From contig JBDSEA010000184.1 in assembly GCA_039920305.1 (NCBI GenBank), positions 1-8,604 on the forward strand: a stretch of 8,604 bases of DNA. Reading direction: 5' to 3'. Made by a program: the position numbers and the translations under genes. Below, in pieces: positions 1 to 7,008 of this stretch; position 1 is the stretch's first letter, and every line of letters starts with the position of its first letter. The notes under the pieces are model-generated. The model was not told the origin of the DNA. It did no database searches and worked only from the letters and a program-made list of their open reading frames with translations. Origin of the DNA: DASRAJ01 sp039920305 (lineage in GTDB: Bacteria > Bacteroidota > Bacteroidia > Chitinophagales > UBA10324).

Positions 1-1782
1 GGCGATATAGAGAAAATGCTCGAAAAATTTTGTTGCCAGATTCTCATAAACTGCATTGGTCTTGGCAAGTTCAAGCGCAATCCGCATAAGGTTAAGGGAG
101 TACATCGCCATCCAGCTTGTGCCATCGCTTTGCTCAATGTAATCGCCTTCGGGCAATTTATCATTACGATCAATTACTCCTATATTATCAAGCCCGAGAA
201 ATCCTCCCTGAAACAAGTTATTTCCTTCGGCGTCCTTGCGGTTAACCCACCAGGTAAAGTTTATGAGCATCTTATGAAATACAGATTCCAGGAATATAAT
301 ATCACCAGCGCCGTCGTTTTGTTTCCGGTCAATCTGAAACACCCGCCAGGCGGCCCACGCATGTACAGGAGGATTAACATCACCAAATGCCCATTCATAA
401 GCAGGTAATTGCCCGTTAGGGTGCATGTACCACTCCCGGGTGAGCAGCAAAAGCTGTTGCTTGGCAAACTCTGAGTCAATCTCGGCAAGGGGAATACAAT
501 GAAATGCAAGATCCCATGCGGCATACCATGGAAACTCCCATTTGTCAGGCATGGAGAGGATGTCGGCATTATTCAAATGAATCCATTCCTGGTTTCGGCC
601 CTTTAATCTCTCTGAAGGCGGATCCGGTTTTGCAGGATCACCATGGAGCCATTGGCGCACATCGAAATAATAGAATTGCTTGTTCCACAGCATTCCTGCA
701 AAAGCCTGACGCTGTACGAGCTTTTCATCATCAGTATTAATTCCTTTTTGAATGGCGGAATAAAAATCATCTGCTTCGCTGATCCGGGCTTTGATAATAG
801 AATCAAAATCAACAAACGGATTTGCCAATGATTTATCGGTAAGTCTGAGATGAATGGACGCAGAAGCACCACCCTTCACTTTCAAGTCATAATTCGCGGC
901 AGCTTTTGTTCCACTCATCTCTTTATTAACAGCCTCCCGGTTACCATAAATAAGGAAATCATTAATTCCGTCTTTACTGAATTTATTTTGACGAGGCACA
1001 CCATATAGTCGCTCAGCATTCGTTTCATTGTCACAAAAAAGCAAGCCGGAATTTTCTTCACAATACAGAGATATATTTCCGAGTGACTTATGCCGGATGC
1101 TGATGACATCATTTTGAAAAGCAGACAGTCCGGGTACATAATTATCATATCCCCATGACCACGTATTCCTAAACCAGATCGTAGGCAATACATTCAATTC
1201 TGCTTCATTTTTTCCACGGTTAAATATGGTAATCTTCACAAGAATATCCTGCGGTGAATTCTTTGCATATTCTATAAACACATCGAAATATTCATCGTCA
1301 TTAAAAATTCCGGTGTCAATCAATTCGAATTCCCGGTCGAGCCGGCTGCGTTTTTTATTTTCCTCTGTAAGTGATAAATAAGGGAATTCACGCTGCGGGT
1401 ATTTGTACAGCATCTTCATATATGAATGGGTGGGTGTATTATCCAGATGGTAATAGCACTCCTTAACATCTTCTCCATGATTACCCTCTTTTGCGGTTAG
1501 TCCGAAGTACCGTTCTTTTAAGATAGGGTCTTTTTTATTCCATAGCGCCAGGGAAAAACAAAGGAGTTGCTGATCATCACTTAACCCCGCAATTCCTTCC
1601 TCTCCCCAGCGGTATGCCTTGCTGCGAGCCATATCATGTGTGGTGTATTCCCAAGCATTTCCGTAAGCCGAGTAATCTTCCCGCACAGTTCCCCACTGCC
1701 GGTCAGTCAGATAGGGGCCGAATTTTTTCCACTTTGCAATGCGGGAGTTACATTCTGTGATACGGATTTTTTCGGTTGTCAT
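1..1782 (-). CDS. GH63-type (MGH1-like) glycoside hydrolase, 3' end beyond window
   Basis: A single open frame of 594 codons runs from the ATG at 1782 to the left edge without a stop, so the C-terminus is missing. It reads as a bacterial GH63 glycosidase of the processing-alpha-glucosidase/mannosylglycerate-hydrolase type. Family-like segments are WGTVREDYS (residues 30-38), a SKAYRWGEEG stretch (about 54-63), KEGNHGEDVKE (about 98-108), WDLAF (423-427) and a long conserved block at 455-474 containing QLPAYEWAFGDVNPP. By analogy with GH63 enzymes, Asp424 in WDLAF is the likely general acid; the general base Glu normally lies a little over 200 residues later, which would be outside the window. 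Bacterial relatives I remember are near 880-900 residues, so about two thirds is present. No signal peptide is visible, suggesting a cytoplasmic enzyme acting on alpha-glucosides or related glycosides. The substrate cannot be told. The alpha/beta hydrolase gene lies 50 bp upstream on the same strand, so co-transcription is likely. Confidence 0.85.
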   Translation of the reverse strand, partial: MTTEKIRITECNSRIAKWKKFGPYLTDRQWGTVREDYSAYGNAWEYTTHDMARSKAYRWGEEGIAGLSDDQQLLCFSLALWNKKDPILKERYFGLTAKEGNHGEDVKECYYHLDNTPTHSYMKMLYKYPQREFPYLSLTEENKKRSRLDREFELIDTGIFNDDEYFDVFIEYAKNSPQDILVKITIFNRGKNEAELNVLPTIWFRNTWSWGYDNYVPGLSAFQNDVISIRHKSLGNISLYCEENSGLLFCDNETNAERLYGVPRQNKFSKDGINDFLIYGNREAVNKEMSGTKAAANYDLKVKGGASASIHLRLTDKSLANPFVDFDSIIKARISEADDFYSAIQKGINTDDEKLVQRQAFAGMLWNKQFYYFDVRQWLHGDPAKPDPPSERLKGRNQEWIHLNNADILSMPDKWEFPWYAAWDLAFHCIPLAEIDSEFAKQQLLLLTREWYMHPNGQLPAYEWAFGDVNPPVHAWAAWRVFQIDRKQNDGAGDIIFLESVFHKMLINFTWWVNRKDAEGNNLFQGGFLGLDNIGVIDRNDKLPEGDYIEQSDGTSWMAMYSLNLMRIALELAKTNAVYENLATKFFEHFLYIA

Positions 1783-1832
1783 ACCTGCAATTCAAATTCT
1801 ATTTCGGAAGATTAATTGGAATTTATACTTGG

Positions 1833-2705
1833 TCAGAAGCGCCTGGGGTCATTAAGGAAAACATTCAGCTCCGTAAAAAAACCCTGTGGATCATCGAGCA
1901 TTACAAAATGCCTGGCATGGTCTGTCACCACAAGCCTGTAATTTTTGGCTTTAGCATACTGGGCTTTGAAAATCTCCGCAATGCCGTCACGGGTTTGTTC
2001 AGGCGCGTATGCGATCCATGTGGCGAATACCAGAACCGGTGACTTAATTTTCGAAATCTCCTCTCTAAGGTCAGTAGTCTGCATTTCAAAAACCGCTGCT
2101 GCCACGGTAGCTTTATCTGAATTAACTCCCCACATACTGGCAGCATCTGCCATCGCCGTATCAATAATAAGCCTCCTGAATGCAATCTTTTGTGTTGCCC
2201 GGAATTGATCATCAGTTTGCGCGAGCATTTGCTTATATGTTTTAAAAGCGAAAGGATAAGCTGTTTGGGCGGTGAATGTTGGGTAGAATGAAGCGGTAAT
2301 AAACGGAAGCGCATCAACTACAACAATTTTACCGGTAAGTTCCGGCTCTGCAGAAGAAATCCATAAAGCAAGAAACCCGCCCAGGGAATGTCCGATGATG
2401 ATGGGATGATCAAGATGAGTTTCCCTGATGTAAGCGATGATATCATTTTTAACATGATCGAGAAATCCCGTCTCATTCAACGGAGGGACACCGGCAAATC
2501 CTGCCAGGGTAAGAACGTGACATTGATAGTTATTCTCATAATGGATCACTGTAGATTTCCAAACATCACCTGATGAAGCGAGGCCCGGAATCAGGATCAT
2601 CGGCTTGCCATTTCCGGAAACGTGAACCTGAAATGTAGATGCAGCTCTTAATGCAAAGGGCAGCGCAAGCAACAGGATGACTGCACATAAATATTTTTTG
2701 CTCAT
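1833..2705 (-). CDS. Secreted alpha/beta-fold hydrolase
   Basis: A 290-residue protein of the alpha/beta hydrolase superfamily (esterase/lipase-like). Residues 1-22 form a signal peptide (KK, then a Leu/Ala-rich core ending ALRAA), so it should act in the periplasm or outside the cell. The oxyanion-side motif LIPGLASSGDVW is at 38-49, the nucleophile elbow GHSLGG at 105-110 (Ser107), and the C-terminal HFVMLDDPQGF block at 266-276 supplies the likely catalytic His266. The acid residue is less clear: the usual site after strand beta-7 (PVLVFATW, 223-230) is followed by no Asp in the normal position, so Asp131 after strand beta-6 (VVVDALPF) is an alternative. The start at 2705 gives the signal peptide directly. 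The gene lies 50 bp upstream of the GH63 gene on the same strand, which suggests an operon. The substrate is unknown; an ester is the safest guess. Confidence 0.85.
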   Translation of the reverse strand: MSKKYLCAVILLLALPFALRAASTFQVHVSGNGKPMILIPGLASSGDVWKSTVIHYENNYQCHVLTLAGFAGVPPLNETGFLDHVKNDIIAYIRETHLDHPIIIGHSLGGFLALWISSAEPELTGKIVVVDALPFITASFYPTFTAQTAYPFAFKTYKQMLAQTDDQFRATQKIAFRRLIIDTAMADAASMWGVNSDKATVAAAVFEMQTTDLREEISKIKSPVLVFATWIAYAPEQTRDGIAEIFKAQYAKAKNYRLVVTDHARHFVMLDDPQGFFTELNVFLNDPRRF

Positions 2706-2761
2706 TGGTTAATGCAATTTAATATGGTAACGATAAACAGTTTTTTTTGAAGAATGTAAAA

Positions 2762-3202
2762 TTATTTCAGCTCTGGAAGGGAATCAAGATATTGGAAGGT
2801 ATTGTTTTCAAAATCAATGGCGCAGCAATGATGATCCGCGCCGTTGGAGACCACCAGGTATTTTACCTGTAGTTTAAGATTATACCTGGCAATCTGATCA
2901 AAAACTTTTTGTGAAATTTTAACATCAGAGGATTTACATTCAATGATAAGAAAGGGGTTACCATGGCGGTTATATACAACAACATCACAGCGCTTTGAAA
3001 GTTGATTTAAGGTAATATTCATTTCCACGGCAATCAAAGAACGCGGATACTTTTTCACATCAATCAAATAATGAAGCCAGTGCTGACGGATCCATTCTTC
3101 AGGGGTAAGCGTGACAAACCTTTTTCTGATAATATCAAAGATATGCCGCTGCTGATCCTGTTCCCGGATCCTGAACTCATATTTTCCAAGTGTTATCTGC
3201 AT
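2762..3202 (-). CDS. Stand-alone HsdR N-terminal-domain-like PD-(D/E)XK protein
   Basis: A 146-residue protein resembling the N-terminal nuclease domain of type I restriction HsdR subunits (HSDR_N_2-like). Visible nuclease-fold residues are Glu36 in PEEWIRQHW, Asp73 in RCDVVVYN, the ExK pair Glu88-Lys90 in LIIECKSS, and a QxxxY motif (Gln103-Tyr107, QIARY), together a complete PD-(D/E)XK set. There is no helicase domain, and no HsdM or HsdS gene nearby, so a role in restriction is unlikely; DNA or RNA maintenance is an inference. The start at 3202 (MQITLGKYEF) is chosen over an in-frame ATG at 3355 because the longer version would run about 100 bp into the amn gene on the other strand and adds a segment unlike the family. 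From memory, small proteins of this kind sit beside amn and holA in many Bacteroidota. The function is not established. Confidence 0.8.
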   Translation of the reverse strand: MQITLGKYEFRIREQDQQRHIFDIIRKRFVTLTPEEWIRQHWLHYLIDVKKYPRSLIAVEMNITLNQLSKRCDVVVYNRHGNPFLIIECKSSDVKISQKVFDQIARYNLKLQVKYLVVSNGADHHCCAIDFENNTFQYLDSLPELK

Positions 3203-3234
3203 TAAAAACCAATCCTGACCTTTGAACTGTTTAT

Positions 3235-3242
3235 TATTTTTG
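3235..3242 (+). promoter_or_regulatory. Candidate Bacteroidota -7 element for amn
   Basis: TATTTTTG is an exact match to the Bacteroidota -7 consensus TAnnTTTG and lies 15 bp before the amn ATG, within the 55 bp shared by the divergent PD-(D/E)XK gene and amn. No TTTG is seen at the expected -33 spacing (the nearest, at 3221-3224, is only 10 bp away), and the leader would be very short, so this is tentative. Confidence 0.35.
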
Positions 3243-3257
3243 ACCAAAGATGAATCA

Positions 3258-4028
3258 ATGGTTACGAAGAAGGAAATTGTAGAAAACTGGCTGCCCAGAT
3301 ATACCGGAAGACAACTTGATGAGTTCGGCCAATACATGCTGATTGTGAACTTCACCCATTATGTAGAACTTTTTGCAAACTGGAATAAAGTGAAGGTACA
3401 TGGCCGGGACCGTAATATGATGAATGCTACTGCGGAAGGAATTACCATTATCAATTTCGGAATGGGCAGCGCCAACGCCGCAACCATTATTGATCTGCTT
3501 TCTGCTGTTGAACCAAAAGCTGTTTTACTGCTTGGTAAATGCGGAGGATTGAAAAAGAAAAACCAGATCGGGGATCTGATTCTTCCAATAGCAGCCATTC
3601 GGGGTGACGGAACCTCCAATGATTACTTTCCCGCAGAGGTTCCCGCATTACCGGCATTTGCACTGCAAAAAGCAATATCTACCACCATTCGTGACTATCA
3701 AAAAGACTACTGGACCGGAACCGTTTACACCACAAACAGGCGCGTATGGGAGCATGATGATGCCTTCAAAAAATATTTACAATCTATCCGGTGTATGGCA
3801 ATTGATATGGAAACTGCCACCATTTTTGTAACTGCATTTAAAAATAAAATTCCGGCCGGAGCCTTATTACTTGTTAGTGATCAGCCAATGGTACCGGAGG
3901 GTGTTAAAACAGAACAAAGCGATCTTGGTGTGACTGAAGAATTTACAGAGCTCCATTTAAGAATAGGCATTGATTCTTTAAAGCAATTAATCAATAACAA
4001 TGATACTGTGAAGCATTTGAGATTCTGA
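3258..4028 (+). CDS. amn: AMP nucleosidase, short form
   Basis: A 256-residue nucleoside-phosphorylase-superfamily enzyme of the AMP nucleosidase type, which hydrolyses AMP to adenine and ribose 5-phosphate in the cytoplasm (purine salvage and AMP level control). Key segments: FGMGSANAA (67-75) and LGKCGGL (92-98) in the nucleotide/phosphate-binding half, WTGTVYTTNRRVWEHD (152-167), IDMETAT (182-188, ribose/base pocket) and VSDQP (206-210), whose Asp208 corresponds to the purine-protonating Asp of the superfamily. It ends VKHLRF, as in other Bacteroidota members I remember. The E. coli enzyme is about 484 residues with an N-terminal AMN domain; that domain is absent here, as is usual in this phylum. 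The ATG at 3258 is preferred to an in-frame TTG at 3222 because the family starts at M-[VI]-TKKEIVENW. It diverges from the PD-(D/E)XK gene and is followed 62 bp later by holA. Name confidence is high; true specificity for AMP is inferred from family annotation. Confidence 0.9.
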   Translation: MVTKKEIVENWLPRYTGRQLDEFGQYMLIVNFTHYVELFANWNKVKVHGRDRNMMNATAEGITIINFGMGSANAATIIDLLSAVEPKAVLLLGKCGGLKKKNQIGDLILPIAAIRGDGTSNDYFPAEVPALPAFALQKAISTTIRDYQKDYWTGTVYTTNRRVWEHDDAFKKYLQSIRCMAIDMETATIFVTAFKNKIPAGALLLVSDQPMVPEGVKTEQSDLGVTEEFTELHLRIGIDSLKQLINNNDTVKHLRF

Positions 4029-4090
4029 ATTAGCATTCACCTGTGCCATTGGATCACCCAATCATAAATACCTTCTGAATATTTTCATCA

Positions 4091-5095
4091 ATGAATCAAA
4101 CATACACTGACATACTCCGGGACCTTCAAAAAAAAATCTTTCACCCTCTCTATTTACTGGAAGGGGAAGAGCCGTATTATATTGACAAACTGAGTGATTA
4201 TATGGAGCATCATCTTTTGCCTGAGGCCGAACGCAGCTTTAATCAAACCGTTTTATACGGCAAGGAGGCAACCGCACTCGACATCCGTACCCGCGCATTG
4301 AATTACCCGATGTTCAGCAATTACCAGGTAATCATTGTGAAAGAAGCGCAGGCAATAAAAAAATGGGATGACCTGCTACCCTATTTCGGGAAGCCTGTGA
4401 AGTCAACTATCCTGGTTTTGTGTCATAAGCATGAAAACTTTGATAAGCGAACAAAAGCAGCAAAAGAAATACAGAAGAACGGAATCGTATTTACTTCGAA
4501 AAAGATTTATGAAAATCAATTACCGGGTTTCATTCAGCAAATCCTGGATGAGAAAGGGATTGCCATTCTACCCTCTGCGACTCAATTGATAATAGAATAT
4601 GTTGGCAATGATCTGTCGCGCATAGTGCATGAGATGGAAAAGCTGATATTGAATCTTAAAGGAAGAACAGAAATTTCGACTGATGATATCGAGCTCAATA
4701 TCGGCATCAGTAAAGAATACAACACTTTCGAGCTGAATAAGGCGCTTGCTTTGAAGGATATTCTGAAAGCCAACCGCATCATAGAATACTTCGCATCAAA
4801 TCCCAGGGCAAACCCCATGGTACTCACTCTGGGCTCACTGCAGGCATATTTCAGTAAAATTTTTATGGTTCAAAAAAGCGGGGTAAGAAGTGAAAAAGAA
4901 ATTGGAGAATTAATTGGTGTTACCAGCTATATTGCAACTGAATATAAAACAGCCGCAAATAATTATTCTGCGAATCAGGTTGAAAAGGTTTTTTCTCTCT
5001 TACATGAATACGATCTCAGATCGAAGGGTGTAAATGATGGCGGCACCGGTGAGGCACGATTATTAAAGGAGCTTGTGTTCAAAATACTTCATTAA
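4091..5095 (+). CDS. holA: DNA polymerase III subunit delta
   Basis: A 334-residue clamp-loader delta subunit, which opens the beta sliding clamp and loads it on primed DNA together with the tau/gamma and delta-prime subunits. Family-like segments are PLYLLEGEEPYYIDKL (19-34, the degenerate P-loop region of domain 1), the alternating strand and helix pattern around YQVIIVKEAQAIKKW (78-92), NDLSRIVHEMEKLIL (173-187) in domain 2, SKEYNTFEL (207-215) leading into the C-terminal helical collar domain, and a C-terminal stretch with LRSKGVNDGGTGEARLLKEL. The length fits the family. As is normal for delta, there is no intact Walker A motif. It starts 62 bp after amn on the same strand, so read-through from amn is plausible; the small secreted-protein gene follows after 25 bp. 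Confidence 0.93.
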   Translation: MNQTYTDILRDLQKKIFHPLYLLEGEEPYYIDKLSDYMEHHLLPEAERSFNQTVLYGKEATALDIRTRALNYPMFSNYQVIIVKEAQAIKKWDDLLPYFGKPVKSTILVLCHKHENFDKRTKAAKEIQKNGIVFTSKKIYENQLPGFIQQILDEKGIAILPSATQLIIEYVGNDLSRIVHEMEKLILNLKGRTEISTDDIELNIGISKEYNTFELNKALALKDILKANRIIEYFASNPRANPMVLTLGSLQAYFSKIFMVQKSGVRSEKEIGELIGVTSYIATEYKTAANNYSANQVEKVFSLLHEYDLRSKGVNDGGTGEARLLKELVFKILH

Positions 5096-5120
5096 GCAGA
5101 ATTGATAAATCCTTAATCTA

Positions 5121-5558
5121 ATGAAACATCTTTTAGTGCTCTTTGTTATGCTCTCTACAAATCAGCAATGCAATGATGAAGGGCAATTGAGCATAAAAAA
5201 AGCCACCTCACAATCGTGGTCCGGGGGGGCTGCTGCAACACGCGGAACCTATTATCATCTTTATCTCGCCATGACGATGAATGCCGATTATAAATTTGAT
5301 TCATTATGGGTAAATGACCATCGCCTAGCGGTTGAAGTGATGCGTGGCAATTCATCATATGATTCTGTTCACCTGTATGCAAATGATCGCCTGGGAATTC
5401 AAATGCCGGGAAGCAGTTACGATCCGTCAAAATCTGCAGAAGCAAAATTTCCAGTTGCATCAAATGCTGAAGGCTTACTGGGATATTACTACAAGGGCAC
5501 GCGGAAGTATTACCCGGTAGCAGCTTTCGAGAAGCTAAAATCAATTGCGTACCAGTAG
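5121..5558 (+). CDS. Small exported protein of unknown function
   Basis: A 145-residue protein I cannot assign. Residues 1-16 (MKHLLVLFVMLSTNQQ) are hydrophobic and precede Cys17, followed by NDEG; this may be a lipoprotein signal, but NQQC is a poor lipobox, so a plain signal peptide or an N-terminal anchor is also possible. The mature part begins with a QSWSGGAAATRGTYYHL segment (31-47), then LWVNDHRLAVEV (62-73), and is rich in Tyr, Ser and Asp with alternating polar and hydrophobic residues, suggesting a small beta-sandwich. I recall similar SGG...RGxxY openings in unnamed Bacteroidota lipoproteins, but no function. It has one Cys only. The gene lies 25 bp after holA on the same strand and ends 2 bp from the convergent tilS stop, so no separate terminator fits between them. 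Confidence 0.7.
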   Translation: MKHLLVLFVMLSTNQQCNDEGQLSIKKATSQSWSGGAAATRGTYYHLYLAMTMNADYKFDSLWVNDHRLAVEVMRGNSSYDSVHLYANDRLGIQMPGSSYDPSKSAEAKFPVASNAEGLLGYYYKGTRKYYPVAAFEKLKSIAYQ

Positions 5559-5560
5559 AT

Positions 5561-6901
5561 TTATTTTTTTCCGGGCTCTACCATCCAAATGCGCCGGGTT
5601 GAGGAAGTTATTTTAAATCGCTCATCAATTCGTTCACCGATGATGCATGCGATTTTCTCACCTGACTCAATAACCAGGATGTTTTCTTTATCACACAGCG
5701 GAATTTTCCGGTCAGTCAGGTAATCACTGATTTTTTTCTTCTTCCGCTTCATACCTAAAGGATAAAAATAATCACCCTTCTTCCAACGCCGCAACACAAG
5801 CGGGAATTCAAGTCTTGATTTATCAAGGCAACCGGTAAGCGGGTTCGGGGGAATGTGAAAATCCTCCGCATCATGTTCCGACAGCCGAACCTCAAACCCG
5901 CCCGCCCGAACCTGGGTATCGTGGTCAGTGATTAATACATCTGAAATTGAATGAGATCCAATGGGATGAATAATGAGGTATTTCCGGTCTTTGAGAAGGC
6001 AGTGCGTTGCGGAAAAAAACATTTTTCCCGGATCAGCCTGCAATGCCTGTGCAATCTGCCCTGTATGATCTTTCCGGAAATTAAATTGTTTGAGCACCTC
6101 ATATAATATTGTTTTGCAGGCCGGTTGAGCTAACAGGGCAGCGATAGATATTCTTACTTCTTCATTCTTCTTCACAGCAATCTTATTTTTTGCCCTGGAA
6201 ATTGCAGCATTCAATAGATGCTCCCCATCAGCCCATCTTTCAATATTCTGTGCAAAAACCTTCCTGAAGGAGGCAAAATGGCTTTCGATCACCGGAATAA
6301 TCTCAAGCCGGATCTTATTCCGGTCATATTCAATTTTGAAATTGGACTGATCCTGCCGATAACTGATCCCGGAGTTACCTGCATATTCCACAATTTCTTT
6401 TTTAAAGAAACACAGCATGGGTCTTACCGTTTTATTTTGTTTTGATAAAATACCATGCAGGCCATGGATTCCGGTACCCCGGATCATATTGATAAAAGCA
6501 GTTTCGATGGAATCATCGAGGTGATGGGCGGTAGCAATGGAATGCAATCCATTCGTTAGCCGGATCTCTTCAAGCCACCGGTGCCGCAATTCCCGCGCAG
6601 CCATCTGTAAAGAAATTTTTTTTTCAGCAGCATAATTACTGGTTTTGAAGTGTGTAACGTGAAACTTCTTATTCATTCGCTGAGCGAGATGAGAAGCGAA
6701 TTGCTCATCAGCATCAGAATCCATTCCCCGTAATCGGAAATTGATATGGGCGATGTCGAAAGCAAAGCCTCCCTCGTACAACAGGTGGAGCATAACAGTT
6801 GAATCAATTCCACCGCTCAAAGAAACAAGCAAGGGAGTTTTCTTTCCAAAAAGCTGCTCTTTTTGAATAAACTTTTCAAAACGCTCCTGAAATTCGCTCA
6901 T
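5561..6901 (-). CDS. tilS: tRNA(Ile)-lysidine synthase
   Basis: A 446-residue TilS, the essential enzyme that attaches lysine to C34 of the CAU-anticodon tRNA-Ile using ATP, so that it reads AUA codons as Ile instead of AUG as Met. The N-type ATP pyrophosphatase loop SGGIDS is at 29-34, HHLDDSIET at 126-134, RGTGIHGLHGI at 141-151, and the YDRNKIR core at 192-198. The C-terminal TilS_C domain (about 367-441) contains RRWKKGDYFYPLGMKRKKKK (371-390) and ISDYLTDRKIP. The Ser in HHLDDS replaces the Gln of the enterobacterial enzyme, which I remember as normal in Bacteroidota. The start at 6901 (MSEFQERFEKFI) places the loop at the usual distance from the N-terminus; in-frame ATGs at 6970 and 6934 would add 23 or 11 residues without family resemblance. 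A GGGAGGG run lies about 25-30 bases upstream of the chosen start, too far for a standard ribosome site there. Convergent with the 5121 gene, divergent from the lipoprotein gene at 7009. Confidence 0.93.
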   Translation of the reverse strand: MSEFQERFEKFIQKEQLFGKKTPLLVSLSGGIDSTVMLHLLYEGGFAFDIAHINFRLRGMDSDADEQFASHLAQRMNKKFHVTHFKTSNYAAEKKISLQMAARELRHRWLEEIRLTNGLHSIATAHHLDDSIETAFINMIRGTGIHGLHGILSKQNKTVRPMLCFFKKEIVEYAGNSGISYRQDQSNFKIEYDRNKIRLEIIPVIESHFASFRKVFAQNIERWADGEHLLNAAISRAKNKIAVKKNEEVRISIAALLAQPACKTILYEVLKQFNFRKDHTGQIAQALQADPGKMFFSATHCLLKDRKYLIIHPIGSHSISDVLITDHDTQVRAGGFEVRLSEHDAEDFHIPPNPLTGCLDKSRLEFPLVLRRWKKGDYFYPLGMKRKKKKISDYLTDRKIPLCDKENILVIESGEKIACIIGERIDERFKITSSTRRIWMVEPGKK

Positions 6902-7008
6902 TTCATTAATCTGCTTAATATATATCCCTCCCATTGCTGATTTCAGGAGTAAGTTGGAGATAACGTGCATTCAACTTAATTTTCCTGCGTATTTAAAACC
7001 AGATTTCC

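Noticed and set aside
16..740. Plus-strand open frames at 16-408 and 504-740
   Set aside because: They lie opposite the GH63 gene, whose protein shows clear family motifs across the same bases; they are antisense shadows.
2762..3202. Type I restriction-modification system
   Set aside because: Only a small HsdR-N-like domain is present; there is no helicase, methyltransferase or specificity gene in the window.
3203..3355. N-terminal extension of the PD-(D/E)XK gene to the ATG at 3355
   Set aside because: It would overlap the start of amn on the other strand by about 100 bp and looks like the reverse reading of amn; the ATG at 3202 gives the normal family start.
4048..4062. ATTGG-ATCAC-CCAAT inverted repeat between amn and holA as a terminator or operator
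   Set aside because: A 5 bp stem with a 5 base loop and no T run is too weak to support either call.
6499..6525. Ser131 in place of Gln in the TilS HHxDDQxET motif as a sign of altered function
   Set aside because: I remember HHxDDS as the normal form in Bacteroidota TilS, so it marks the lineage and not a defect.
6902..6970. Longer tilS start at 6970 or 6934
   Set aside because: The extra 23 or 11 residues do not resemble TilS; the start at 6901 places the SGGIDS loop at the usual position.
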